Source: Pedobacter frigiditerrae
GTDB taxonomy: Bacteria; Bacteroidota; Bacteroidia; Sphingobacteriales; Sphingobacteriaceae
Length of the DNA: 64,000 nucleotides
Direction of reading: 5' to 3'
Assembly: GCF_004331645.1 (NCBI RefSeq)
Contig: NZ_SJSK01000006.1
Coordinates: forward strand, 1 to 64,000
Under the pieces are notes generated by a model. It was not told the origin of the DNA and searched no databases. It was given only the letters and a program-made list of their open reading frames with translations. A program made the position numbers and the translations under genes. Shown piece after piece: positions 1 through 8,830 of this stretch. Position 1 is the first letter of the stretch, and every line of letters begins with the position of its first letter.

Positions 1-39
1 TAATTTTATTTCTTCAAAGGCAGCTTTAAGCTAGCCTCA

Positions 40-73
40 TTAGAGCAGTTCATTTATGTAATGGCTGCTCTAA
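40..73. terminator. Hairpin over the transposase stop codon
   Basis: A perfect 9-bp inverted repeat (TTAGAGCAG at 40-48, CTGCTCTAA at 65-73) with a 16-nt loop. It contains the TAG stop (70-72) of the minus-strand transposase. There is no strong U tract, so it may be a weak terminator, an mRNA-stabilising hairpin or part of the element end. Confidence 0.45.
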
Positions 74-1101
74 CCATTTAATGCTTCTGGCACTTCTATT
101 CTTACATAATCCCTGTCAAAGGGCTTGTCTGTCTTAAAGATGGTGTAGATTAGCTCAAGTATTTTTCTCTGCACCGCTACCACTGACTTCATTTTTATGC
201 CATGGCCCGATACCAGGCGGACAAAGAGCATCTTATGCTCCCTGTTATGTCTTATTGCCGCCAGGGCTGGCATGTGCATCGCCTTTCTCAGGTGCCTGTT
301 TCCTCTTTTGGATATCCTTGGCTTTCCCTTCACGGAGGTGCCGGAATCCTTGAGCCTTACATCCAGCCCACTATAGCCAACAAGCTGTTTTTTGTTGCTT
401 ATGAGTTCAAATCCGTTGGTCTCCGCCAGGACTGTCACCGCAGTCAGCCTGCCCACCCCCGGGATCGTGGTGATCAGGCCTATCTTTCTGGCCAGCTCTG
501 CATCCCTCTTTATTATTCCGGCCAGTTCTGCCCTGATCTCCAACTCCTGCCCGTTGATCAACTGGATTCGTTCTGCCGCCCTTCTGATGCTGCCCTGGTT
601 TGGAAATGCCTCCGCCATCTCGGCATGCAGCTGGTTCTTCAGTACCGTCCTGTCGGTGATCAGCTGATCTCTTTCCCTGGTAAGCTGCCTGAGTTCCCTG
701 AATACCTTTTTTGGTCTCTGCCAGTCGTCCAGTTTCCGTTCCAGCCCAAACTGGCATATCGCCTGGGAGGCGGTCTTGTCGGTAATCGTCTTCACGTCCA
801 GTGTCCTGAAATAATTACTGATCTTGTTTGGCAGCACGATGCTCAGCTGATGCCCGTGGCCTGAGAGATAATACGCCACACATTCATGGTAAACGCCCGT
901 TGCCTCCATCACATACCTGGTCTGAACGCCCCTCATTGTCATCCTATCCACCCATGCCACAAGATCCATGAAGCCCCTGGCGTGATTGGAAAATGTCTTG
1001 TGGGCGTATATATCTACGCCCGTGTCATGGCTCATTCGCCCAATGGACACCACCAGTTCTTTTTTGGCCACGTCAATGCCCACCGCCTGTTTTACCGTCA
1101 T
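70..1101 (-). CDS. IS110-family transposase (DEDD recombinase)
   Basis: A 343-aa protein with the two-domain IS110 plan. The N-terminal RuvC-like DEDD domain shows GIDVAKKEL (D10), VMEATG (E66) and a TITDKTASQ segment (D108). The C-terminal Tnp_20 domain shows TIPGVGRLTA near 212-221, then GYSGLDVR and an SGTSVKG...ISKRGN...LR segment at about 242-272 that carries the candidate catalytic serine (S253/S256). Length is normal for the family and the frame is intact, so the gene could be active. The fourth DEDD aspartate, usually three residues after the third, is alanine here (A111). ATG at 1101 has no clear Shine-Dalgarno, as is common in Bacteroidota. The stop codon lies inside a hairpin. Confidence 0.93.
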   Translation of the reverse strand: MTVKQAVGIDVAKKELVVSIGRMSHDTGVDIYAHKTFSNHARGFMDLVAWVDRMTMRGVQTRYVMEATGVYHECVAYYLSGHGHQLSIVLPNKISNYFRTLDVKTITDKTASQAICQFGLERKLDDWQRPKKVFRELRQLTRERDQLITDRTVLKNQLHAEMAEAFPNQGSIRRAAERIQLINGQELEIRAELAGIIKRDAELARKIGLITTIPGVGRLTAVTVLAETNGFELISNKKQLVGYSGLDVRLKDSGTSVKGKPRISKRGNRHLRKAMHMPALAAIRHNREHKMLFVRLVSGHGIKMKSVVAVQRKILELIYTIFKTDKPFDRDYVRIEVPEALNG

Positions 1102-1257
1102 AGTCTTTGAGTTTTAATTGAACCCAAGTGAGTGACCTTCCCTCGTCTTTTCTCCTGCTGGATATCCTGGCTATAACGTTGAACGATATGCCTTACATTC
1201 TGTTCAGAGATAACAAACATAGGAGAAGTCGGGACAGGTACGCTCAGACTGACATAC
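1102..1257 (-). ncRNA. Candidate IS110 bridge-RNA region
   Basis: About 155 nt of non-coding DNA directly 5' of the transposase start. In IS110-group elements this position encodes the structured bridge RNA that pairs with target and donor DNA. Short self-complementary segments are visible (CGTTcAACG around 1178-1186, a GGATATCC palindrome near 1160, TTCTCC/GGAGAA pairs). The RNA assignment rests on position and family knowledge, not on a covariance match. Confidence 0.4.
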
Positions 1258-1293
1258 AAAAAAAAGCCCTTTAATCTTTCGACTAAAGGGCTT
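1258..1293 (-). terminator. Intrinsic terminator of the RND efflux operon
   Basis: A perfect 10-bp stem (AAGCCCTTTA 1264-1273 with TAAAGGGCTT 1284-1293, 10-nt loop). On the minus strand it is followed by eight U residues (complement of 1258-1265). It lies 21 nt after the RND pump stop codon. Confidence 0.9.
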
Positions 1294-1313
1294 AGGTTTA
1301 TTTGTGTTTTGTA

Positions 1314-4300
1314 TTACTCGCTAACTTCTACTTTAGCAGCTTTTTTGGTAGCTTCTGGTTTTTGCTTAAACCAACCTTTAATTTTCTTAGAATTAATATC
1401 TCCTAATAAATACATACAAGGCACTAATATCAAGGTTAAGAAAGTTGCAAAGGCAAGTCCGAAAATCATTGTCCATGATAATGGTCCCCAGAACGCAACG
1501 TTATCACCTCCAAAATATAAATGTGGGTTAAACTCTGTAAACAATGTAGTAAAGTCCATGTTTAAGCCTACTGCTAAAGGTATTAAACCTAACATAGTTG
1601 CAGTTGCGGTTAATAATACCGGAGTCATACGGGTACGGCCAGCTTCAATTACAGCTGCTTTAACTTCCATCCCTTGTTCAATTAGTAAATCAGTAAACTC
1701 CACAAGTAAAATACCATTTCTAACAACTATACCTGCCAATGCTACAATACCAATACCACTCATTACGATAGACATTTCCATTCCGAAAATGGTAATACCT
1801 AATATTACACCGATTATACTGAACAAAATCTCGCTCAAAATAATTAATGGTTTACTGATAGAGTTAAATTGAGTTACCAAGATGATCAAAATTAAACCAA
1901 GAGCAATTAACATTGCTCTTCCTAAAAAGGCCATGGTTTCCATTTGCTCTTCTTGCTCACCAGCCATTTTAACGGTTACACCAGTAGGTACTTTATATTG
2001 ATTAATTTCTCCTTGAATTTTAGCAACAACCTCATTCGGATTTGCATCTGCTAATACGTTAGAAGATAAAATGATGATTCGTTTTTCTTGCTTACGTTTA
2101 ATGCCACCATAAGTATTTACATAATCAACAGTTCCGAATGATGACAATGGAACTTGACGAATAATTCCGCCCATACCCATATCACGGTAAGTCATCTTCA
2201 TGTTTCTTAGTGCATCAAGGTTGTTCCTTTGGTTTTCTTGAGAACGTAAAGTGATATCGTAATCTTCATCTACATCTCTAAACTTTGAAACTTCCTTGCC
2301 AAAAATTGCTGTACGTAGATCACCACCAATTTGTCCAGAAGAAATACCTTCTCTGTTTGCACGTTCTCTATCTAAATTAAATACAATCTCAGGTTTGTTG
2401 TTCATGAAGTCTGATTTCAACTCCTCTATGCCATATATTCTTTTAGCAACAATGTATTTTTTCAAACTTTCAGAGGTTTTTACTAAAGAGTCAAGATTGT
2501 CTCCTGTAATTTCAATACTAATTGGTTTCGCCGTTGGCGGACCCCCTTGTTCTTTCGCTACCGTAATTTCAGCTCCAGGAATACCTTTTACAGCTTCCCT
2601 GATTTTGCTTAAATAAGTAGATGTTTCTGGACCAGTACGTTTGCCAAACTGAACAAAGGCAATGGTAATTTTACCTTTGTTAGGATATTCACCTTGATCC
2701 TCATCTTGTGGGTCGGTTACACCAACTGTAACGTTCGAAATGATTGAAGAAACATCTTTGTTGTTTTTTCCGCCAACAACATCCGTTACTTTTTTCTCTA
2801 GTTTTTTAACAACTTCATTGGTGTAGGCTTGGTCTGTTCCGAGTGGGAGGTTTAAATAAACATAAATAAAGTTTGGATCTCCTTCTGGGAAAAACACCAC
2901 TTTAGGTGGTAAAACAGTCATTAAACCTATTGTAAACACTAACAATCCTAAAGTTCCAAATAACATAGCTCTTGGCCAGTTTAATGCTCTGGTTAATAAC
3001 CTTGCATAACTTGCCTGAAAACGTGGCCATAAGTTGTTTTGAAAATTCTTAACGGCATTTTCTAAGAAGAAATGGTTTAGTAAATAAAGCAAGGTCATTA
3101 ATACCATGAAGTTACCAAGCCCAAAACCTATTAGGTAAGAAAAAACAGTAACACCAATCATTATTAAAGTCGTTCTCTTAACCTTTTTATCAAATTTTGG
3201 TCTGTGCGTTTCATGGTCTTCAATTTCCATGAAATCTACTGCAAAAACAGGGTTCATGATATAAGCCACAACTAAGGATGCCAATAAGGTGATGATTAAT
3301 GTTACAGGTAAAAAGAACATGAACTCGCCAATAATACCTGGCCAAAATAACAATGGCACAAAAGGAGCAAGGGTTGTTAAAGTTCCTGAAAGTACAGGCA
3401 TAAATACCTCACCAGCTGCTGCTTTTGCTGCTTTTACAATCGGAACCTTCCCGTTATTAAAAATACGGTGTGTGTTTTCGATTACCACAATCGCATCATC
3501 TACCACAATACCTAATCCTAAAAGGAAGGAGAAGAGTACAATCATATTCATGGTAAAGCTAAAGCCAAATATCCCGCCAATAAACGGCATGGTAATAAAG
3601 GCAATAAACATTGATAGTGGCACAGATAACGCAACGAACAATGCATTTTTAACGCCCATAAAGAACATTAAAATAATGGTCACCAAAATAAAACCAATAA
3701 TAATAGTGTTAATCAAATCATGTAAGGTTACACGAGTTTGATCAGATTGGTCTCCAGTTACAGTAATCTCTAAGTTTTTTGGTAACGAAGTACCTTTCAA
3801 TTCTTTAATTAAAGCATTGATTTTATCAGAAGCCTCAATTAAATTTTCGCCGCTGCGTTTTTTAATATTTAAGGTTACTACGTTTTTGCCATACAAACTA
3901 GCATAGCTATTTTGTTCCTTAAAACTATCCTTAACTTCGGCAATGTCTCTTAAATAAACAGAAGAACCAGTAGGAGTTTTAATAATTAAATTAGCAATTT
4001 GATCTGCATTGGTGAACTCCTTTTTAACATTAAGTGTTCTTTTAATGCCATCTATTGCAATATCACCACCAGATATGGTTAAGTTTTCATAAGCTACGGC
4101 ACGTTCAATATCACCAAATGAAATCTTAGCAGCTTCCATTTTATTCAAGTCGACATTGATTTGAACCTCTTGTTCCAAGGCTCCAACAATGTCAACACCA
4201 GAAATTTCCTTGAAACTTTCAATTCTATCTTGTAAATCCTTGGCGTATTTTTTTAAGCTTTTTAAATCATAATCACCCGAAAGGTTGATGTACATGATAG

Positions 4301-4736
4301 GTAAATCTGCCAAATTAATGTCAGAAACAATTGGGTCATCGGGCAAATCGCTCGGCAAATCTGTTTTAGATTTATCCACAGCATCTTTTACTCTTTGTTT
4401 TGCTTCTGCTATTTCGATATTGGTATTAAATTCAGCAACAATTACAGAGGCATTTTGATAAGAGTTTGAGGTTACCTTTTTAAGTCCCTTAGTAGATTTT
4501 AATTGTTTTTCAATTTGTTTGGTTACTAAAGTCTCCATATTGGATGGAGAAGTACCAGGATAAATTGTTTGTACAAATATTTTTGGAACAAGTACCTCAG
4601 GGAAATTTTCCTTTGGTAAGCCCATGTATCCAAAGTATCCCATAATGGCAATGATAACAGTTAAAACATATATAGCTGTTTTGTTATCTATAGCCCAGCT
4701 TGAGGGACCAAATTCTTTTTTAAAGTCGTCTTTCAT
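1314..4736 (-). CDS. Efflux RND transporter permease (AcrB/MdtB-like)
   Basis: A 1140-aa inner-membrane proton-driven pump, the usual length for the RND superfamily. TM1 is near residues 20-40. A periplasmic porter domain follows, then a transmembrane block at about 340-520. The TM4 signature GLGIVVDDAIVVIEN spans about 407-421; its Asp pair (413-414) corresponds to the proton-relay aspartates of AcrB-type pumps. A second porter domain and C-terminal helices complete the duplicated fold. It lies 43 nt downstream of the membrane-fusion gene and is the last gene of the tetR-tolC-mfp-rnd operon. Substrate cannot be read from sequence; AcrB-like multidrug or lipid export is more likely than metal export because no HME-type metal motif is apparent. 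Confidence 0.95.
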   Translation of the reverse strand: MKDDFKKEFGPSSWAIDNKTAIYVLTVIIAIMGYFGYMGLPKENFPEVLVPKIFVQTIYPGTSPSNMETLVTKQIEKQLKSTKGLKKVTSNSYQNASVIVAEFNTNIEIAEAKQRVKDAVDKSKTDLPSDLPDDPIVSDINLADLPIMYINLSGDYDLKSLKKYAKDLQDRIESFKEISGVDIVGALEQEVQINVDLNKMEAAKISFGDIERAVAYENLTISGGDIAIDGIKRTLNVKKEFTNADQIANLIIKTPTGSSVYLRDIAEVKDSFKEQNSYASLYGKNVVTLNIKKRSGENLIEASDKINALIKELKGTSLPKNLEITVTGDQSDQTRVTLHDLINTIIIGFILVTIILMFFMGVKNALFVALSVPLSMFIAFITMPFIGGIFGFSFTMNMIVLFSFLLGLGIVVDDAIVVIENTHRIFNNGKVPIVKAAKAAAGEVFMPVLSGTLTTLAPFVPLLFWPGIIGEFMFFLPVTLIITLLASLVVAYIMNPVFAVDFMEIEDHETHRPKFDKKVKRTTLIMIGVTVFSYLIGFGLGNFMVLMTLLYLLNHFFLENAVKNFQNNLWPRFQASYARLLTRALNWPRAMLFGTLGLLVFTIGLMTVLPPKVVFFPEGDPNFIYVYLNLPLGTDQAYTNEVVKKLEKKVTDVVGGKNNKDVSSIISNVTVGVTDPQDEDQGEYPNKGKITIAFVQFGKRTGPETSTYLSKIREAVKGIPGAEITVAKEQGGPPTAKPISIEITGDNLDSLVKTSESLKKYIVAKRIYGIEELKSDFMNNKPEIVFNLDRERANREGISSGQIGGDLRTAIFGKEVSKFRDVDEDYDITLRSQENQRNNLDALRNMKMTYRDMGMGGIIRQVPLSSFGTVDYVNTYGGIKRKQEKRIIILSSNVLADANPNEVVAKIQGEINQYKVPTGVTVKMAGEQEEQMETMAFLGRAMLIALGLILIILVTQFNSISKPLIILSEILFSIIGVILGITIFGMEMSIVMSGIGIVALAGIVVRNGILLVEFTDLLIEQGMEVKAAVIEAGRTRMTPVLLTATATMLGLIPLAVGLNMDFTTLFTEFNPHLYFGGDNVAFWGPLSWTMIFGLAFATFLTLILVPCMYLLGDINSKKIKGWFKQKPEATKKAAKVEVSE

Positions 4737-4779
4737 CTATTTTAAGATTAAGCGTAAATATGATTGGTGTATTTTGTAA

Positions 4780-5871
4780 TTAGAATTTAACGGTATCGTC
4801 CTCATTCAAATTCTGTGCGCCTGCGGTAATTAATTTATCACCAACTTTTAAACCTGAAAGTATTTCTACCTTACCTTCATAGGTTTTGCCCAATTTAACA
4901 GTTGCTTTTTTAGCAATGTTATTTACGGCAATGAATACAAAGTCGCCACTTTCAGATTTTTGAATAGCTGAAACAGGAATTACAATTGCTTTTGCATTTT
5001 GATAATCAACAATTTTTAGCACGGCTAACATATTAGGGCGATATTTTTTGTTAGAAGGCAAGTTGATTTGAACCTCAAAACTTCTTGATGAAGGATCGAT
5101 AGTTTTTGAAGCAAAATTGATTTTTGTTCTTAAGCTATCTGGTACGTCAGGAAAAATTACATTTACTTCATCACCTTGGCTAACACGACCAGCATAAGTT
5201 TCTGCAACAGATGCTTTAGCTTTTAAATTGCTCGCATTAATAACTCTAATGCTTGATAGACCAGGCATTACTGCATCTCCAACTTTTAATTCCATTGCAT
5301 CAACGGTTCCACTTATTGGAGATTTAATTTTATACATCGAGATTTGAGAACGTAAAGTTGCAATTCTATTTTCAGCAGCTTCCTTTTGAGTTTTAGCATT
5401 AATGTACTGAACCTCAGTTCCGATTTTTTGATCCCAAAGATTTTTTTGCCTGTTAAATAAGCTAGTAGCTAACGTTAATTGAGTTTGTAATTCAGCAATG
5501 TTCTGACGTAAAACTTTATCATCAATTTGCGCTAAAACCTGGCCTTTGCTAACATTTTGTCCAACTTTTACATAAACCGCTGTAACAACACCTTGTGCTT
5601 CTGATGTAACTAAGATATTCTCTTCGGCGTCAATTTTACCTTGTATTTCTAAGTAATTTTTAAAGCTAGATTCGGTTACATCAGCAACTGAAACGTCTTT
5701 AGCTACCACTTTTGAGGTGTCGCTTGCACCTAATTTTGTTTCTAAGTCTGCAATTTTAGCATCTAACTCTGTACGCTGTTTTTTTAAGTCTGCTAATTCA
5801 GCTTTTGGATCTTTTTTATCAGAACATGCTGCTAAAAATGCGATGGCTGCTATAAATAATATTCTTTTCAT
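4780..5871 (-). CDS. RND efflux periplasmic adaptor (membrane fusion lipoprotein)
   Basis: A 363-aa HlyD/AcrA-family adaptor linking the RND pump to the outer-membrane channel. It starts with a lipoprotein signal (FLAACS, lipidated Cys16). A predicted coiled coil follows at about 24-50 (ADLKKQRTELDAKIADLETK). Next come a biotinyl-lipoyl-like half (VYVKVGQNVSKGQVLAQID), an alpha-hairpin with paired Q-rich helices, the second lipoyl half (KSPISGTVD...VGDAVMPG) and beta-barrel and membrane-proximal domains. It is 20 nt downstream of the TolC-like gene. The N-terminal coiled coil before the barrel is common in Bacteroidota adaptors. Confidence 0.94.
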   Translation of the reverse strand: MKRILFIAAIAFLAACSDKKDPKAELADLKKQRTELDAKIADLETKLGASDTSKVVAKDVSVADVTESSFKNYLEIQGKIDAEENILVTSEAQGVVTAVYVKVGQNVSKGQVLAQIDDKVLRQNIAELQTQLTLATSLFNRQKNLWDQKIGTEVQYINAKTQKEAAENRIATLRSQISMYKIKSPISGTVDAMELKVGDAVMPGLSSIRVINASNLKAKASVAETYAGRVSQGDEVNVIFPDVPDSLRTKINFASKTIDPSSRSFEVQINLPSNKKYRPNMLAVLKIVDYQNAKAIVIPVSAIQKSESGDFVFIAVNNIAKKATVKLGKTYEGKVEILSGLKVGDKLITAGAQNLNEDDTVKF

Positions 5872-5891
5872 TATAAATTGATTTTGTAAGG

Positions 5892-7229
5892 TTAGTAGTT
5901 TATGTTTCCTAAAGCTTTATCAAGATTTACTTTGTTTATCAGCATATCATATAAAGCATTGATGTAATTATTTTGAGATTCTTTTAGCGAAGTTTCGGCA
6001 GTGGTTACTTCTAAGCTAGAGCCAACACCTTGGTCGTATTTAATTTTAGTAACACGTAAAACTTCTTTAGCCAACTCCATGTTTCTTTTTTGGTTTTCTA
6101 AAGATTGTTGTCCGTTTAAGTAAGTAGTTTGTGCTTGATTGACTTCCAAATTAATTGCATTCTGTGCATTAATTAATTCATTATCAGTTTTAAGAGATGC
6201 TAATTTCGCATTGCGAAGCTGATAAAGTTTTTGGCCACCAGATATCAAAGGGACTGACAGCCTTAAACCAATAACTGTAGTTGGGAAACGAGTATCATAT
6301 AAATTAGAAAATTTGTTGTTTTGGAAATTGGAAGAAGTACTTCCAAAAGCACCTAAGCTTGGTAAAAACAAACTTTTGTAACGCTTAACATCTAACTCAT
6401 TCAATTTCTTTTGAGTTTGCAATAATGAGTACTCAATTCTCTTATTAAATACTTCACTGTCGGTTAATATTGGGTTTTTATCAATGTTTACATTGTTAAT
6501 CTTATCTGTAAGCTCCAATTTACTGCCAATGGTCATTCCCATTTGAAACTTCAAAAGGTTGATATTTAGCGCTAATAGTCTAATTACGTTTTCGCGTTCT
6601 GTAAGTAAGTTGTTGTTAAGTACACTTAGCCTATCAACATCAATTTTCTCTACAAAACCGTTTTTAAACATTTGCTCTGTATCATTTAATGATTTTTTTA
6701 AACGATCTAAATTGGCATCTATTAATGCTAGTTGCTCATTGCTAACCAAAACAGAATAATATCCCTTGGTTACTGCAACTGCAGTTTCTATCCGAGTTCT
6801 AGTAGTGTTTTTGGTAGATAATTCTTTGTAAGTTCTTGATGCTTTTAGGCCAACAAGATAAGAACCATCAAATAATAACTGATTAATTTCTAAACCTACA
6901 GATGAGTTAAATTTTACTCCAAACTTAACTGGAATTTGCGTTCCAGGTTGCCCAAAAACTTCTCCGGGCAATAAACTTGTAGGTACTTTCAAATAATCTT
7001 GAAAACTTGCATTTGCACTTACTTGTGGTAAGCCAATACCAATTGTTTGCTTAACAGTGTTGATTGCTATTTGCTCATCTATTTTAGCATTTTTAATGTC
7101 AATTTGATGATTCAATGAATACGCAATAGCTTCTTGTAAGCTAAAACTTGCCGTGGTGTCTTTAATTTGTGCTGTTGCCGGTATGGCTAAGCCCAAAAAT
7201 AAGATGATGATGTAAAGTTGATGTTTCAT
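5892..7229 (-). CDS. TolC-family outer-membrane efflux protein
   Basis: A 445-aa outer-membrane channel component with an N-terminal signal peptide (hydrophobic about 4-17, then ATAQ). Two related OEP repeats are visible: an N-terminal half with SFQDYL and LLFDGSYL-type segments, and a C-terminal half ending in KYDQGVGSSLEVTTAETSL, typical of TolC relatives. It starts 6 nt after the tetR stop codon, which implies translational coupling, and sits before the adaptor and pump genes. It would complete the tripartite efflux complex. Confidence 0.93.
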   Translation of the reverse strand: MKHQLYIIILFLGLAIPATAQIKDTTASFSLQEAIAYSLNHQIDIKNAKIDEQIAINTVKQTIGIGLPQVSANASFQDYLKVPTSLLPGEVFGQPGTQIPVKFGVKFNSSVGLEINQLLFDGSYLVGLKASRTYKELSTKNTTRTRIETAVAVTKGYYSVLVSNEQLALIDANLDRLKKSLNDTEQMFKNGFVEKIDVDRLSVLNNNLLTERENVIRLLALNINLLKFQMGMTIGSKLELTDKINNVNIDKNPILTDSEVFNKRIEYSLLQTQKKLNELDVKRYKSLFLPSLGAFGSTSSNFQNNKFSNLYDTRFPTTVIGLRLSVPLISGGQKLYQLRNAKLASLKTDNELINAQNAINLEVNQAQTTYLNGQQSLENQKRNMELAKEVLRVTKIKYDQGVGSSLEVTTAETSLKESQNNYINALYDMLINKVNLDKALGNINY

Positions 7230-7235
7230 AAAAGG

Positions 7236-7856
7236 TTATAATGCTTGCGACGATTGTTGTTTGTAATAATTAATTTTTTCTAATCCCGCATGGTTACAAA
7301 TACCATACAAGAAATGCTCTGTTATTTCTGCCATTACCTGAGCAAGGTTGTATTTTGCCATTTTATATTGGTCATGCTGATTAAAAATTAAATCAACTTG
7401 GTCTAAACGCATTTGTGTTAAAATCTCCTTGTTAATTTCTGGGCGATAAAAGCCTTCACTTATACCACGCTCAAGATTTACATGGATACATTTACCCAAT
7501 CTATTTTCTTTAAATTCCCTAAAATGTAGCCAAGCTTTAGGATGATACTTTTGCAAGTCATAAAAAAGCTTAGGATTCATGGTAGTCAATAACTCATTAA
7601 TATTAGTTATGGCAAAAAATATTTCATGTACTGCATTCTCTGCATTTTTTGCACAAAAATCCATTGTGCAATCTTGATTAGATAGTTTATCCTTTATCAG
7701 AATATTAACCAATTCATCTTTATCGCTAAAATGCTGATAAATGGTTTTCTTCGACATACCCAAGTGTTTGGCAATGTCATCCATGGTTACGCTTTTAAAA
7801 CCGTATTGGCAAAAAAGCTTATCCGCCTCTTCAACTATATATTCTTTAACTTCCAA
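7236..7856 (-). CDS. TetR/AcrR-family transcriptional regulator
   Basis: A 206-aa repressor with an N-terminal helix-turn-helix (residues about 6-48, including GFKSVTMDDIAKHLGMSKKT and YQHFSDKDELV) and a helical ligand-binding C-terminal domain. It is the first full-length gene of the efflux operon and probably autoregulates the operon in response to a pump substrate (inference from position). It is preceded on the same strand, 27 nt upstream, by two tandem micro-ORFs that would be in the same transcript. Confidence 0.93.
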   Translation of the reverse strand: MEVKEYIVEEADKLFCQYGFKSVTMDDIAKHLGMSKKTIYQHFSDKDELVNILIKDKLSNQDCTMDFCAKNAENAVHEIFFAITNINELLTTMNPKLFYDLQKYHPKAWLHFREFKENRLGKCIHVNLERGISEGFYRPEINKEILTQMRLDQVDLIFNQHDQYKMAKYNLAQVMAEITEHFLYGICNHAGLEKINYYKQQSSQAL

Positions 7857-7883
7857 TTTTGCTCCTTAATTATTTTAGTAAAA

Positions 7884-7958
7884 CTAGCCCCAAATTTTTC
7901 TGATTAAAATCTCTATCTCCTCGGCTATGGTAGTTTCTACTTTATTATATTCCAACAT
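7884..7958 (-). CDS. Micro-ORF 2 (24 aa), paralogue of micro-ORF 1
   Basis: ATG (7956-7958) to TAG (7884-7886), 24 codons. The C-terminal half shares the core T-I-A-E-E-I-E-I-L-I-R-K-I-W with the neighbouring micro-ORF. Codon differences between the two copies include several synonymous third-position changes (GCA/GCC, GAA/GAG, AGG/AGA), as expected if the peptide sequence is under selection. It is 27 nt upstream of tetR and 37 nt downstream of micro-ORF 1. The core would form a short amphipathic helix ending in Trp. I do not recognise the family; a leader or regulatory peptide, or a small membrane-active peptide, are possibilities. Confidence 0.6.
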   Translation of the reverse strand: MLEYNKVETTIAEEIEILIRKIWG

Positions 7959-7995
7959 AATATTAAATGATGGCGCAAAACTATGGAAACTTTTT

Positions 7996-8067
7996 TTAAT
8001 TCCAAAGTTTCCTGATTAAAATTTTGATCTCTTCTGCGAGCGTTAGCTCATTCTGTGTTGTTTCCAT
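7996..8067 (-). CDS. Micro-ORF 1 (23 aa), paralogue of micro-ORF 2
   Basis: ATG (8065-8067) to TAA (7996-7998), 23 codons. The peptide has an acidic/polar N-terminus (METTQNE) followed by the shared core T-L-A-E-E-I-K-I-L-I-R-K-L-W and a terminal Asn. The first seven residues differ from micro-ORF 2 while the last 14 match closely. It is the promoter-proximal reading frame of the tetR efflux transcript if the operon starts in the 8068-8242 gap. Function unknown; the call rests on the paralogy and spacing, not on a known family. Confidence 0.6.
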   Translation of the reverse strand: METTQNELTLAEEIKILIRKLWN

Positions 8068-8242
8068 GCTACAAAAAAAGATAAAAGAGTTTAGTTGCTA
8101 TAGGTTTATTCGGTGAATTAAGGATTTGAGTAGGTGAAAATCTGAAGATTGTATTTTAATTGATTTTTCAGCATAAGCTCATTTAATATTTTATTCTATC
8201 TTCGATTTGTATAACTAATTATCTCAAAACGGTCGTCATTTT

Positions 8243-8830
8243 ATGAAAAAAGGAAGAATTGAAGCATTTAGCGATGGTGTACTTGCCATAATTATAACTA
8301 TTATGGTTTTGGAATTAAAAGTTCCACATGGGGATTCTATAAAAGATTTAATGCCGTTGCTATTTGTCTTTCTTAGTTATGTTTTAAGCTTTATTTATGT
8401 AGGTATTTATTGGAACAACCATCATCACATGTTTATGGTGGTAAATAAAGTAAATGGCGCCATACTTTGGGCCAATTTGCATTTACTGTTTTGGCTTTCT
8501 ATGATTCCCTTCGCCACAGCGTGGATGGGAGAGAACCATTTCACCCCAGCGCCAACAGCACTTTATGGCTTTGTTTTGTTAATGAATGCAATAGCTTATA
8601 CCATTTTATCTATGATTTTGGTTAAACATCATGGTGAGAATTCTTTATTATCAAGAGCATTAGGGAGCGATTTTAAAGGAAAAATCTCTTTGACATGTTA
8701 CATCATCGCTATTCCTTGCGCTTTTATTCTCACTTGGATTTCTGGAGTATTATTTGTTTTGGTGGCGTTACTTTGGTTAATTCCTGACAAGAGAATTGAA
8801 AGGGTTATTCATGAGGAAGAAATTAGCTAA
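8243..8830 (+). CDS. TMEM175-family potassium channel-like protein (DUF1211)
   Basis: A 195-aa integral membrane protein. It begins with the TMEM175 signature RIEAFSDGVLAIIITIMVLE (residues about 5-24), where the FSDG motif lines the pore in characterised relatives. Five or six hydrophobic segments follow, with a conserved-looking NHHHM stretch at about 60. Bacterial TMEM175 proteins are tetrameric K+-permeable channels. It stands alone, divergent from the efflux operon and 40 nt ahead of murB. Its stop codon lies in the palindromic AATTAGCTAATT repeat. Confidence 0.85.
   Translation: MKKGRIEAFSDGVLAIIITIMVLELKVPHGDSIKDLMPLLFVFLSYVLSFIYVGIYWNNHHHMFMVVNKVNGAILWANLHLLFWLSMIPFATAWMGENHFTPAPTALYGFVLLMNAIAYTILSMILVKHHGENSLLSRALGSDFKGKISLTCYIIAIPCAFILTWISGVLFVLVALLWLIPDKRIERVIHEEEIS

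Larger units (their letters stand above)
1..1257 (-). mobile_element. IS110-family insertion sequence (left limit not resolved)
   Basis: The element comprises the transposase gene plus about 155 nt of non-coding sequence on the 5' side of the gene, as in the IS110 group. The transposase region is visibly richer in G+C than the AT-rich surroundings, which suggests recent acquisition. The right side abuts the intrinsic terminator of the RND operon (1258-1293). IS110 elements lack conventional terminal inverted repeats and I see none, so exact ends cannot be placed; the left end may lie outside the window. Confidence 0.7.

Noticed and set aside
202..864. Plus-strand open frame of 220 codons opposite the IS110 transposase
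   Set aside because: It is antisense to a clear transposase, has no recognisable domain and reflects the GC-rich codon pattern of the opposite strand.
1309..1872. Plus-strand frame opposite the RND pump
   Set aside because: Low-complexity hydrophobic translation antisense to a conserved gene; no start signal or family. The same applies to 3289-3741.
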